Positions 47,939-58,734 of a stretch of DNA of 64,000 nt are shown piece by piece (position 1 is the stretch's first letter; each line of letters opens with the position of its first letter). The translations under genes and the position numbers were made by a program. Below the pieces are notes generated by a model. It had not been told where the DNA came from. It was given only the letters and a program-made list of their open reading frames with translations, and did not search any database. The DNA lies in the NCBI RefSeq assembly GCF_028640845.1, contig NC_080542.1:19200283-19264282 (forward strand), given 5' to 3'. The stretch is from Ahaetulla prasina. Lineage: Eukaryota; Chordata; Lepidosauria; Squamata; Colubridae.

Positions 47939-50789
47939 CCTTTGGCTCCTGCAGTAAAACCCATCTTCTCCATCATCACCTCCCCACTGCACAACGCACA
48001 ATGCACCAACGATAAAGCAAATCTCCTATTTCCTCTCGGCTAACCAGAAGGGACCTATTCTTCACTGGCTGGCAAAGGCAGAGAGAGATGTATTTGAGGG
48101 ATGTGGGGGGGGGGGAAGGGAAGAGGGGAGGGCAGCTTTTCTCTTCCTCTTCTAGCTACCCACAGCCGATGTGAAGTGGGGCATGTGCCCCATCGCCCCA
48201 CAGAAGAGCATCCACCGCTCCACAAAGAGATTCCTAGAACTGGAGCCCTTTACAGGCACATCAACATTTTTTTTTTTGTAATCTAAACAGAATAAACGAG
48301 CGGAATAAAGGAGAGGGAGGGGCCGTACATAAGATATGTGTGTATGTGTGTGTCTCCACTCTCCACGCACACATACACCCATTAGTCACCGGGATTCTTG
48401 TATTGTTGCAGCATCTGCCCTGAATTCTCCTTTCTTTTCTTTTCTTTTCTTTTTTTCTTTACCCCCCATTGTTTAAACAAGACACAAGAAATGCGGGTGG
48501 GAAAGTGTGCTCTCTCTCTCTCTTTCCTGCCTCTGCAGAACACAAAAGCATGTGGCATGGTGATTATTAAACATCTCTTTCGGTGCCTGTCTGCCTGTTC
48601 TCCTATGGATGTGTGCGCCTCCCTCTTCTTCACTCATGAGATTAGCACAAATTTAGAGTGGGGAGTGGGGGAAGGGGAGAGTAAAAAAGGGGAACAAAGT
48701 GGAGGAAAGATTTTGACCCATCTGTGTGGGTAAGGGGGTAAAAATATTATGCCACAGAAGTTGCAGCTGAATTGTTTCTCAATTCAATCCCCCCCATCCC
48801 TCTCCCCCTCCCTCCCTCACTTTTTCAAACCTTAACTCAGTGGGACGACCCACTCAGTCTGCAAAGATTTCCCTTACTCCCCAAACACAAAACAAAATAA
48901 TGCTCAAACTATTTGGAAGAGGCTTTACCTTCCTACCTTTACCTTTTTTTTGGAAATAGGTAGATTTTTAAAAGCAAAGAAGCACTAATGGAGGAGAAAA
49001 TATACGAGAACCTAAATTTCCTGCAAACAGATCTGCAGAGATGATTAAAAACGTAGATTCTCTCTTCTTCGCACGCATTCCCCCAGACAAAAAAAAAAGC
49101 ACATATTCTTTCAAAGCACAAAAGAAAAGGAAAGAAAAAGAAAAAACCTAGAGACAGTTAAACTGAGCTTAAAGAGATCAGAATATATCATTACCAAAAA
49201 TATCTCAATTTGGGGTGCAGCAGATGATGGGGAGTTTCTTTTAGTGTTCAGGGGTGGGGAACAGAGCAAATGAAAGGACAGATTCAGCTGTTTTCTTTTT
49301 TCAAATCTCTAGCCATCTCAGTGGGAGATCAAATGAAGAGAGTGGATTCTTCTCAATCACCCCTGATCACAACCTTCCCTTTCCTTTTCTCCTCTCCTTC
49401 TTTCCTTTCCTCTTTTCCTCCCCTTTCCTTTCCTTTTCTTTCCGCCTTTCCTTTCCTCCTCTTTTTTTTCTTTTCTTTCTTTTCCTTCCCTTCCCTTCCC
49501 TTCCTTCCCTTCCCTTCCCTTTCCTTAACTCTCAGGTTGTGTTACTTTAAAACCCAATGTCTTAGAGGAATCACTCTATCTGCTCCCTCACTGCTGGAGG
49601 CAGAAGAGAGAATCAAGCCAACCAATTTGCTAGCTATCTTCTTCTGCCTTAAATGCAAGCTGCAATCCTCTCGCAGCCAACCTGAAAATAGGTGATCGGA
49701 TGGTGGGAGGAAGCAGGCTAAGGCAGCGGGAGGGTGGGGGGTGTTCACGTAGACGAGGTTGGTCTCATACTCTGAGGGCAGGGCTGTCCTTTCTGATGTA
49801 TCAATGAGCCCTCCGGCCACACTAGTCGGAAAATGGCACTTGGAGAGACCAGGATGGAGACCAGCCACTTCGAAAGAGTCTCTTCCAAGAAGCTCACCTA
49901 TCGCTGCCAATTGGATTCAACCTTCAGCCTGGGGGGGAGGTGGAGGAGGTGGAGATCAGTCTTCTCCCCAGCAAGATGATGGGGGCAGGATGGGGGGCGA
50001 AGAGAGAGAAAGTTATTTTCCTCCACAGACTTCCTCAGGGGGGAGAAGGGTTTCTTGTTTCTCTTCCACCACCACCCCTCCTCTTGGGGAGGAAGGAGAG
50101 AGAGAGACACATGGCATGACCTATAAAAAAAAATTAGCTGTATACCCTTGTGCTGCCTCCCCCCCCAACCCTCCCCCCCCCACAAGACATTTATAGGTTT
50201 GAAGTGGCAGTTTTTTTTAAAAAGAGGTACTTTCGCCCCTCTGACTTTTGAGAAAAGAAATCAGATCTGCAGAAAGAGGCAGCTGGAGATGTTTTCTGGA
50301 GGATCTCTCTATATATATATGTATATATACAAGGATCCACGTTCTTCCCTTTGGAGATCTCCTTTCTGCAGAAATGCCACCCGCTATCTTCCCTTTGCTG
50401 CCTACAAGATGATGCCCCCCCTCCTGGCTCCCCAGGCCGTGTCTTCCCCTCCCCTCCCCCCTCTGCTGGAAATCTGTCTTCACCCACAGATGCCAAGCAG
50501 ACTTCTGCCTCTGTTGAACTCTCTGGAGCATTCATTTCTCCTTCCCTTCACAATAGTGGCACCGAGTGGTCCCTTCTCCCGAAAATCCTCAACTCTTAGG
50601 GAAGGTTCAATGGGAGGATTCCTTTTGGGCATTGGGGGAGGGGTTGAGACATCTCTTGGAAGCTGTTACTAGCAACCCCCCCCCATTTTCCATCTTGGTA
50701 CGGGGAGGAGAGGGGGGGAGATAAGAGCCAGAAACCCCCCCCTCCCACTAGGCATGAGGTAGAGGGGAAAAAATGGAATTGCATCTTAC
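45951..50789. other. STX1B intron 1 next to exon 1: repeat-poor, base-skewed
   Basis: I find no interspersed repeat here, in contrast to the rest of the intron. It contains a (CA)n tract (47893-47935), a pyrimidine mirror-like tract (49380-49526) and several CT/GA-rich patches. Long open frames over these tracts are low-complexity. Such repeat-free DNA beside a promoter often holds regulatory elements; I cannot point to specific ones. Confidence 0.45.
49376..49527 (+). repeat. Polypyrimidine tract (CCTTT-type repeats)
   Basis: About 150 bp of almost pure C and T on the plus strand with irregular CCTTT/CCCTT units. Its complement is a polypurine tract in the sense of STX1B transcription. Confidence 0.9.
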
Positions 50790-50819
50790 ACTTCTCAACT
50801 CCTGAGTGCGGTCCTTCAT
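50790..50819 (-). CDS. STX1B: STX1B coding exon 1 (start codon, 10 codons)
   Basis: Reads MKDRTQELRS from an ATG at 50819-50817, the conserved syntaxin-1 N-terminus. This N-peptide region contacts Munc18-1 in the family. The exon ends AGT followed by the donor GTAAGATG, so the intron is phase 0 and joins exon 2, which starts with GCC. The start is fixed by homology. Upstream on the minus strand is a GA/CT-rich 5' leader and probable promoter. Confidence 0.9.
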
Positions 50820-51210
50820 TGCGATTCCTGTGGGTGGTCAGTGGGCTCTTCTTTCCCCCCCGCGCTCCCTGTGGCACGGCAGGCAGACAGACAGACACAG
50901 GCGGTGGGGAAGGACCCCTCTTCTTTGAGGTGGAGGGGGAGAAGGGAGAGGGGAGGGTTGCTGGGGCTTGCAGTGATGGATAAACTTCGCTTCCCGGCTC
51001 AGCCAAGCTGGGAAAGGAACGGTGCTCTTAAGGATGAAGAAAGGTTGGTGCTGATGCAGCAAGGCAGGGTGGGAGAATGCAGGAAAGAGAGAGAGGGAGA
51101 GAGGGAGAGAGAGAGAGAAAAGGAAGGGAGGGGGAGCAGAGCCGAGAGGCTGAGCATGCTCCCTCCCACTCAAGGGGCTATGGGAGTTGTAGTCTTATCA
51201 CAGAAGTGAG
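50820..51210 (-). promoter_or_regulatory. STX1B: Probable STX1B 5' leader and proximal promoter region
   Basis: This is the sequence immediately 5' of the start codon. It is strongly strand-asymmetric, with a GA-rich run at about 51078-51130 on the plus strand, and has no recognisable interspersed repeat. It contains a ZNF143-like site (separate entry). I see no convincing TATA box. The transcription start cannot be placed from sequence alone, and the leader may contain an upstream non-coding exon. Confidence 0.5.
51181..51193 (-). promoter_or_regulatory. ZNF143/THAP11-type promoter motif
   Basis: The minus strand reads ACTACAACTCCCA followed by TAGCCCC. The ZNF143 site core is ACTACAANTCCCA, so the core matches fully while the 3' GMATGC part is degenerate. 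It lies about 365 bp upstream of the STX1B start codon and in the gene's orientation. Such sites are usually close to transcription starts. Confidence 0.5.
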
Positions 51211-51837
51211 GGGGGAAGGCATGGTAAGCTGGGTTTGCTTTGCTTTCTCTCACGATTTCAAGAACCACCTCACCCTCCCTGTACTTTGTTTTGGAGAAGA
51301 TTTTCTAAATGGTTTCACCCAAATTGACACTGTCCATTAATTTCCAGGTTGCAGAACCGATTTGGGTGAGAAATCCCTTTGAGTCCCCACAGAGAATCAA
51401 GTAATTAACCGATATCTATAAATATTAGTAGGAGGGGAAGAAGAAGCAGCAACAATATTGGTTACTCTCACTTTAACCATTTTCAAAAAGTACAAAGACT
51501 CAGGGGCAACTAATGCGAATCCCACTCCCCAGAAAGTTGTAATTAAAATACATTATTTGAGTCCAAGATGTTATGGCAGCTTTGAAAATAAACCTGCAAG
51601 CTTCTAGTCCACACACACACACCAAAAAAACACGCTTGATAGAAGAGAAGCGACGTTTTCTCTTGTTCTTCCACAAAGTGACTGATTCTGATGCATATGA
51701 TTCCTGACCACTGTGGACAAAACCTTTGGGGAAAGTACGATTTTACAGAATGGGTCATGACCCATTCAAAATTTTGAGTATAGAACCAGGGAAGGGAGGG
51801 CTTGCTAACACGCTATAAATCGGCACAGAATAACCAG
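51211..51837. other. Upstream of STX1B promoter: no gene seen
   Basis: Unique-looking sequence with no exon or element recognised. Confidence 0.45.
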
Positions 51838-52372
51838 AAATGTAATCCTACCTCTCTATGATGACTTGGTAAGTCCACACTTGGAATATTGCATCCAGTT
51901 TTGGTCCCCACAATATAAAAAAGATGTTGAGACTCTAGGAAGTGCAGAGAAGAGAAATGAAGATGATTAGGGAACTGGAGGTTAAAATATATGATGAACG
52001 GTTGCAGGACCTGGATACTGTATATCTAGTTTGATGAAAAGAAGAATGGCATGATAGCAGTGTTCCAATATCTCAGGGGCTGCCACAAAGAAGAAAGAAT
52101 CAACCTATTCTCCAAAGCACAAAAAGGCAGGACAAGAAGCAATGGGTGGAAACTAATCAAGGAGAGAACTAAGAAGAAATGTCTTGACAGCTAGAACAAT
52201 TAATCTGTGGAACCACTTGCCTCCAGAAGTCGTAGGTGCTCCAACACTGGAAGTTTTTAAGAAGAGATTGGACAACTGTTTGTATGAAATGGTATAGGGT
52301 TTCCTGCCTGAGCAGGGGGTTGGGCTAGAAGACTTCGCAGATCACTTCCAACTCTGCTATTCTGTTATACTA
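51838..52372 (+). mobile_element. CR1/L3-like LINE 3' fragment
   Basis: Begins TTGGTAAGTCCACACTTGGA and follows the family through GAGACTCTAGGAAGTGCAGA, GATAGCAGTGTTCCAATATC and GCTAGAAGACTTCGCAGATC, ending AACTCTGCTATTCTGTTAT. The frame is broken many times; the pentamer tail is almost absent. Confidence 0.75.
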
Positions 52373-52593
52373 CACATGCTCATGCTTACTTGTGCTCCTT
52401 TCAACCACAAGGAAAAAGTAAGTAGCTACTTGGTGTTCCTAAAGCCAATTTGGATACAAGGAAGTAATCATGAATATTTTCTTACACTTTTGCTTTGGTA
52501 GGCCAGCTAGAGCCATTTCTCTATCAAAATAGTTTAGCCACAGGTTAGATCATAGCAACCTCATTGCTCAACTACACTATACGATTTGCTCTA

Positions 52594-52760
52594 TGCCAGA
52601 CCTGGGCATTTTACAATCCTTGGGCTATATCTGGACCTTTGGCTGTCCCTATGTGGCCTGCACCTTCACAGCCCTATTGGTTTGGCCCTCCATTAACAGT
52701 TCCAGGTTCCCATGTGGCCCCTTGGGGGCCACAGGAGAATTGCCTACTTCTGTTCTATGC
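52594..52760. mobile_element. Possible hAT-like MITE (CCAGACCTGGGCATTTT)
   Basis: The left side reads CAGACCTGGGCATTTTACAA with GGCTATATCTGGACC. The right side GGAGAATTGCCTACTTCTG is a weak inverse. Internal GTGGCCCCTTGGGGGCCAC is palindromic. The target duplication is not convincing. Confidence 0.35.
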
Positions 52761-52893
52761 TCTTATTCATCAACTGGAAACAATCACTGTTTTGAAATTC
52801 ATTACTGTATAACAACCTTGCTAAAAGTGTTGTTTTTCCCCTAATTTCTACCAGGTTAAATTTATGACTGTAATATATTAATATGGCTTCAGC

Positions 52894-53041
52894 CAGTGGT
52901 GGTATTCAGCCGGTTCTATCCGATTCAGGTGAACTGGTAGCGACAGCTGCAGGAGGCTCCGCCTACCCACCCACTCTTGCAGAGGTGCACATGCGCTCAC
53001 ATTTGCGAACCAGTAGTGAAGGTGAGTGAATACCATCTCTG
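52894..53041. mobile_element. hAT-like MITE, CAGTGGTGG family
   Basis: Ends CAGTGGTGGTATTCAGCCGG and GAGTGAATACCATCTCTG; flanks GCTTCAGC and GCTTCAAT (6 of 8). Contains GGTTCTATCCGATTCAGG and ACATGCGCTCACATTTGCG, shared with 55112-55351. Confidence 0.7.
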
Positions 53042-53133
53042 GCTTCAATCATTCTGAGGTTGGACACCAGGTCAGGAACAGATTATCATCGAGAAAGTCT
53101 ATGTGGTCCCTAAAAGCTGCCCCCAACTTGGTA

Positions 53134-53176
53134 GCATATAACCAACCAACCAACCAACCAACCAACCAACCAACCA
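53134..53176 (+). repeat. (AACC)n microsatellite
   Basis: About ten AACC units. Confidence 0.95.
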
Positions 53177-53623
53177 GAAAGAAGGATTTTCCTTCAGTTG
53201 CAGCCATTAGAATTTTATTCTTCTTCTAAAACTTGTATTGTATCAAACTTTGTACATTTAAGAGGCACCCAGAAAACAGTTTTATTGATGTTGGCATTGG
53301 ATACTTATAGCAGACATATACCTTGTATATTTTAATATAGACAAAGGTACTTGCTTTATATATTTAATTATGGTTCAAACTATCATTCAAACCCAATAAG
53401 CAGTACACAAATACTTTCCAGTAATTAATAAGCAACTTGCAAGCAGAGAATGGAAATGCAAATATCTTATCATAGCCGAGTTTAACTGTTGTTTTGTGTC
53501 CAAAGAACTGCAGAAAGTTTTCCCCTGCCTGGTACATATCGATTGCGGGGTTCTTGCTGGTTGAACAATACGGTATTCAGATCTCCACCTCACTAATAAA
53601 ACTTGCTTATTAATCCATCGCTA

Positions 53624-54136
53624 CAGGTAATTCTTGACTTACAACACTTCACGTAGTGACCATTCAAAGTTACAACAGCACTGAAAACTCAGGACAGCCA
53701 CTGGGCTGGCAGTCATCTAGGGTGAATAAAATTCCATTTAAGTGTCACATATAGGTAGTCTTCGACTTACAACAGTCCATTTAATGACGGTTCAAAGTTA
53801 CAACGGCACTGAAAAAAGTGACTTATGACCGTTTTTCACACTTAAGACCTTTGTAGCATTCTCCATGATCGTATGATCAAAATTCAGACACTTGGCAACT
53901 GGTTCATACTTATGTGTCCCAAGGTCATGTGATCCCATTTTGCAAACTTCTGATGAGGCAAAATCAATGGGGAAGCCAGATTCATTTAACAACCTGGTTA
54001 CTAACTTAACACAACTATTCACTCCACAACTGTGGCCAGAAAGGTTGTAACGTGGGCCAAACTCACTTAACAAATGTCTCACTTAACAAAACAGAAATTT
54101 TGTGTTGTGGCTGTAAGTCAAGGACTACCTGCAGTC
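53624..54136 (+). repeat. CAGGTAGTCCTCG family: a fragment followed by a full copy
   Basis: 53624-53688 holds only a left end (CAGGTAATTCTTGACTTACA). After about 65 bp a second copy starts at 53754 (TAGGTAGTCTTCGACTTACA) and runs to GTAAGTCAAGGACTACCTGC. Confidence 0.6.
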
Positions 54137-54340
54137 CGGCTCATTTTAAGGCACTATGGAAGTTTGTGGTGAGAAGGAATCAGAAGAAAGATGGATGGGG
54201 AAATAGAAATGATGAAAGAAATGTGCGGAGAGAAAAGGGAGATGGGGTGGCTTGCCTCCTTCTTCCATCTCCATCTCAAAATGCACAGCAAAATTGTAAG
54301 TTTGGGACCGGCATAAAGTGGCAGAAATGCAAAAATTAAG

Positions 54341-54962
54341 TACAGGTAGTTCTTGACTTACAACAGTTGGTTTAGTGACTAAAGAACAAGAAAATTAAGA
54401 ATTTGCTTGGAATTAAGGAAAAACTTCCTAACAGTGAGGACAATGAAACAGTGGGACATCTTGCCTTCAGAAGTTGTGGGTGCTTCATCCCTGGATGTTT
54501 TTAAGAGAACTGGACAGTCACTTGTCTGAGATTGTATAGGTTCTCCTGCTTGAGCAGGGGGTCGGACTACAAGACCTCCAAGGTCCCTTCCAACTCTGTT
54601 ATCCTGTCCTGTCCTGTCCTGTCCTGTCCTGTCCTGTCCTGTCCTGTCCTGTCCTATCCTAGCCTAGCCCAGCCCAGCCCAGCCCATTCCTAAAAAAGTG
54701 AGTTATAACTTTTTTTCACACTTGCGACTGTTTCAGCATCCCTGTGGTCACATGATCAAAACTCAGACAGCTGGGCTTCTGACAGGCAAAGCCAGGTTCA
54801 CTTAACAACCAGATTACTAATTTAACAACTGCAATGATTCACTCAACAAACATGGCAAGAAAAAGTCGTGAAATGGGACAAAACTCACTTAACAAATGTC
54901 TCACTTAGCAACATAAATTTTGGGCTCAATTGTGGGTCATAAATTGAGGTCTACCTGTACTC
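54341..54962 (+). repeat. CAGGTAGTCCTCG family element split by an L3 fragment
   Basis: The left end TACAGGTAGTTCTTGACTTA is cut at about 54380. The family resumes near 54690 with AAAAAAGTGAGTTATAAC and finishes at AAATTGAGGTCTACCTGTAC. Confidence 0.65.
54380..54690 (+). mobile_element. CR1/L3-like LINE 3' end with (CCTGT)n tail
   Basis: Covers the last part of ORF2 and 3' UTR (AAGAATTTGCTTGGAATTAA, CTTCCTAACAGTGAGGACAA, GGGGGTCGGACTACAAGACC, CCAACTCTGTTATCC). It then has about a dozen CCTGT units decaying to CCTAT, CCTAG and CCCAG. Inserted into the CAGGTAGTCCTCG element. Confidence 0.8.
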
Positions 54963-55111
54963 TTGCTTCAGTGGAGGACTGAGTGCCTTTTTAAAGGTGT
55001 TTTTTTTTTTTTAATGACTTCCCTGTCAAAAACGTTCATCAAACCAAACCAAAGGCTTCAGGGTTTCAGGGTGTAAATCCTCCAGGCTTTATTAGTTCTC
55101 TGTCTGCAGGG

Positions 55112-55351
55112 CAGAGATGAAATCCAACTGGTTCTATCCGGCTCGGGAGAACCGGTAGTGGCAGCTGCGGGAGGCTCCACCCAGCCACGCGGATGTCATG
55201 GTGATCGCTTTTTTATGATATTTTAAGCCTCTGCGCATGCGCAGAAGGCTTTGTGCGTGCGCAAACGACAGCGCGTGTGAGTAGAGCGAGCGCACGTGTG
55301 GCACATGCACATCGGTGAACTGATAGGGAAGGTAAGTAAATTTCACCCCTG
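55112..55351. mobile_element. hAT-like MITE, CAGTGGTGG family, CpG-rich version
   Basis: Ends CAGAGATGAAATCCAACTGG and TAAATTTCACCCCTG. Flanks CTGCAGGG and CTGCGGGA agree at 6 of 8. Internal GGAGAACCGGTAGTGGCAGC and TGCGCATGCGCAGAAGG. Confidence 0.7.
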
Positions 55352-55551
55352 CTGCGGGATATTTTATACCTGGAGACAGAACGGATATCGCCTTTTCTCA
55401 ATCCAGAATGTTTCAAATTTCAATTTGTGGGAATCTCAACTTCTCTAGGAATTGTGAAAGTTGAAAGCAACTGGCAATGCCAGATTTGGGGGGGGGCGGT
55501 GGGAGGAGGGGGAGACAGATTCTGAAGTGCTGCATCTTGGCTCTATCCTTA

Positions 55552-55771
55552 CCTCATCTTCCTGCAGAACATTTACAATGATGGTTTTGCCTGTCACTGG
55601 GAACGCATCTCGGCTGCCTATAGTAACACCGTGTCCTTTCCACTGAGTCATATAGGGAACCCGAGGGGTAGTCGAGGCCAAAGGATATTCAGGCCAACCA
55701 GAGCAAGTTTCACTAGCACACCAGTAGACTTGTATCCCTGGGTACGTGCAGCTGTGTGCATGGTTGCTCAA
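55552..55771 (-). other. Unidentified exon-like open segment
   Basis: On the minus strand an open frame includes YWCASETCSGW, TTPRVPYMTQWKGHGV and DAFPVTGKTIIVNVLQEDE, directly followed by a good donor GAG|GTAAGG at 55551-55546. It has no repeat signature and looks like real coding sequence. The left boundary is limited by a TAA upstream of a TTG codon, and an acceptor such as CACACAG is only fair. The plus strand is also open here with a good acceptor (CTTCCTGCAG), so the coding strand is uncertain. I do not recognise the protein. Confidence 0.35.
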
Positions 55772-55799
55772 TTATGTTCTGTTTGAGGAGATCTATCCT

Positions 55800-56800
55800 G
55801 CTTATAGACAGATCACCGCTGCATGAAGGAATGCAGCACTGCCCCCTGCTGGCCGAAAGAATAATCTCAGCCCACTGGGGCTATTACGCAAGCAAGTTTG
55901 GAAATTACTTTTGAAGAAAATTCAACGGGGGTCCACGTCTGGGAATACATGGGAGAACGGTGCAAAGGGTTGGAGTGGGGTGGGGAGGGAAGGGAAAGGC
56001 CAGAAAATTGATGGCGGAAAGGTTTTAATCAATCGTGTGTCCTTGCTTTTAAAAAAGCAGTTGGTAAGAAAATTGAGATCACTGATAAGTAGAATTCTTT
56101 GGCAGGAGAAGCTAATGGAAAAAAGAGTCTCAGAGTAGGTGGGAGTTAAAGCTAAGACATTATTTATGACACTTCTGGTGAGAAACAAAAATGAAAACAG
56201 AAGCCAGCATTGGCCTGGGTTTCATCTAGAATACTGCACCGAGTTCTGGATAGCACACTAAGCAATTCAGATAGTGGAACAGATTCAAAGAATAGCAATG
56301 GGGTTGATCCAAAGGTTAGAAACATAGGACAGACTGAAGGAAGTGGGTGCTTTTCGTTTTAGGATGAATAAATTGATGGATGGCAGCAATCTTCAAAAAT
56401 ATTTCACAATGGAAAAAAACCAACAACATTTATTCTTCATCGTTCCAAATTGCAGGCCATAGAATATTTCTATGTTTAAAGGAGGTATAGTCTGACTGAA
56501 AACTAGGAAAAAAGAAAAAAAAATCTTCTTAACAACTAAAAGCAATTTTAGAGAAGAAGCAGTTAGGGAAAAGATGGATCCCCTTCACTTGATATGTTTA
56601 AATGGAAAATAGTAGCTCCCACCTCTATAATATTAAATATAAAACCAAGCCAGAAATACATTTTTTTTAAAAAAACCATGTTGATTGGAAAGAGCAGTAC
56701 TCCCAAATCTATTTAGAAGCAAAACTCACCACCAACAAACAGCCTTTAACAAATTGGTGCCTTCCCGTTGTTTTGGAATTCAGTTCATAGGAACTTCAAC
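55800..56800. other. Intergenic: no gene seen
   Basis: Around 56221-56360 there is text reminiscent of decayed LINE (ATACTGCACCGAGTTCTGGA), too weak to call. Otherwise nothing. Confidence 0.4.
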
Positions 56801-56802
56801 TA

Positions 56803-57480
56803 CTGGTAGTCCTCGACTTATAATCACAATTGAGCCTGACATTTCTGTTGCTAAGTGAGACATTCGTTAAGTGAGCTTTGCCTTATTTTACAGCTTTTCT
56901 TGACACATTTGTTAAGTGGATCATCACAGTTGTTAAATTAATAATATGGTTTTTAAGTGAATCTAGTTTCCCCATTGACTTTGCTTGTCAGAAGGTTGCA
57001 AAAGGGGATCATATGACCTCAGGACATTACAATGGTCAGTTGCCAAGCGTCTGAATTTTGATCACATGATCATGAATATGCCACAAAGGTTGTATCTGTG
57101 AAAAATGGTCGTAAATCTCTAATTTTTAAAGGGGTGTTGTAACTTGTGACTTTCTGACAAGCAAACTCAAGGGGAAAGCCAGCTGCGCAAAGCGCATGCG
57201 CAGAAGGCCGGGCACAGGTGCGTGTGCAAAACAAGCATGTGAATGGTGAACCAGTGGTAACAATATGTGAAATCCACCTCTGAGGACACCCCCACCCCCG
57301 CAGATGCTGCAACCATTGTAAATACATGGCTGGTTACCAAACATCCAAATTTTGATCACATGACGTAGGGATGCTGCAATGGTCACAAGTGCAAAGATCG
57401 GTCATAAGTCACTTTTTTCAGTGACATTTTAACTCTGAACATCACCAAATGAATGGTTATAATTTGAGGACTATTTGTAG
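56803..57480 (-). repeat. CAGGTAGTCCTCG family, two interleaved minus copies with MITE remnant
   Basis: Begins TGGTAGTCCTCGACTTATAA and ends GGTTATAATTTGAGGACTAT. The right-hand family blocks appear twice (CATGATCATGAATATGCC near 57063, CATGACGTAGGGATGCTGC near 57359). Between them, about 57180-57283, lies text like the CAGTGGTGG hAT family (GCGCATGCGCAGAAGG, GAAATCCACCTCTG). Confidence 0.5.
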
Positions 57481-58169
57481 TTAATTCAGCCAGATGGAAA
57501 GCTTGTTTTAGGACTGAGGATTTTTTTACCAGCTTTGGAAGGACATAAAACTTGTATAAAAGAGGTGGTTTTCCTTTTGGATAAGAGATTGGATTCTGTG
57601 ACGGCATTTTGACCCCAACGTAGCAGTAGTTCAAAATAGGAGATAGGATGCAAAAATAAAATAACTGCACACTATGGTTTAAAAAAAAAGGCCCATTTGT
57701 TAGGTGGGGAAATGTTCAAATGTCTTGGGTAGGAAAAAATCTTGGCATGTTTCCAGACTTCTGGCACAAATTCACTAACTTAGCACATTATGGTGACCTT
57801 TTTTTCTTCATATAAGAAAGTGAATTCTTAGCCAAAAATGATCCAATGCATAAGAGCAAATTTGCATAAAGGAAATGTGCATAAATCAAGGGAACTGTAT
57901 CTGATACTCATTTTTATTCTGCTTTTCAGTTCCTTATAAAATCGGATTGATGTATCTTTTAAGGATTCTAACACTGCAGTACATCTGAGGCCCATCCAAG
58001 CCATACTGTTTATTTAATATGGTTTTACAATCCAGTTTGAGAATTGCATCAGAATTATTCTAAAGGTCTGAAATTATTCTCTCCTGAAACAAATGTATCC
58101 CTCCCAAATTTAACTGCTCACTCATAATGACCAAGCCCACTGAGCAATCAAGAAACAAACTCTGGGATT
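57481..58169. other. Intergenic: nothing recognised
   Basis: AT-rich sequence without a clear element or exon. Confidence 0.45.
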
Positions 58170-58435
58170 CAGAGGTGGGTTTCAGGAAGTTCTGACCAGT
58201 TCTGGAGAACCAGTAGCAGAAATTTTGAGTAGTTTGGAGAACCGGTAGTAAAAATTCTGACTGGCCTCACCCCATCTATTCTCTGCCTCCGGAGTCCCAG
58301 CTGATCGGGAGGGAATGGCGATTTTACAGTATCCTTCCCCTGCCACGGCCAACAAGCCACGGCCAACAAGCCATGCTTTGCCCAACAAGCCACGCCCACA
58401 GAACCAGTAGTAAAAAAAATTGAAACCCACCACTG
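58170..58435 (-). mobile_element. hAT-like MITE, CAGTGGTGGGTTTCA family, perfect 8 bp TSD
   Basis: Inverted orientation of the 7046-7353 element: starts CAGAGGTGGGTTTCAGGAAG and ends TTGAAACCCACCACTG. Flanked by CTGGGATT at 58162-58169 and 58436-58443. Confidence 0.85.
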
Positions 58436-58446
58436 CTGGGATTCCT

Positions 58447-58617
58447 ACTAAGGTTCCAATATTTGTCTGAAATGGTACCAGGTTTCCTGTCGAAGCAGGG
58501 GGTTGGACTAGAAGACTTCCAAAGTTCCTTCCAACTCTGTTATTCTATTCTATTCTATTCTATTCTATTCTATTCTATTCTATTCTATTCTATTCTATTC
58601 TATTCTATTCTATTCCA
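58447..58617 (+). mobile_element. CR1/L3-like LINE 3' end with (ATTCT)n tail
   Basis: Contains TGTCTGAAATGGTACCAGG, GGGGGTTGGACTAGAAGACT and CCTTCCAACTCTGTTATTCT. These are followed by about 15 ATTCT units. This is the typical snake L3/CR1 3' end and tail. Confidence 0.85.
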
Positions 58618-58734
58618 ACCCACTAGGAAAATTGCCCATAATTATTTGCTTACTATTCCACATAGTTAGAAACACCAGCATCTACCTTTTACCAAGTCCC
58701 TCCACTGGTCTACGAAGCTTATTCTTCGCAACCC

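Noticed and set aside
47623..48009. Open frames with Cys-Val repeats on the minus strand
   Set aside because: Product of the CA/GT microsatellite at 47893-47935.
49254..49695. Open frames of about 100-140 codons rich in Phe, Leu, Pro and Ser
   Set aside because: They translate a polypyrimidine tract; low complexity, no motif.
50148..50672. 174-codon plus-strand frame beside exon 1
   Set aside because: CT-rich composition, antisense to STX1B, no recognisable domain, and mirrored by equally long frames on the other strand.
51047..51054. GGTGCTGA, half of an RE1/NRSE (REST) site near the STX1B start
   Set aside because: The other half (GGCGCTGTCC-like) is not present at any accepted spacing, so it is only an 8-mer match.
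58540..58617. The pentamer array considered as a CRISPR or satellite array
   Set aside because: Units are 5 bp without spacers and continue a LINE 3' end; it is a retrotransposon tail in a eukaryotic genome.
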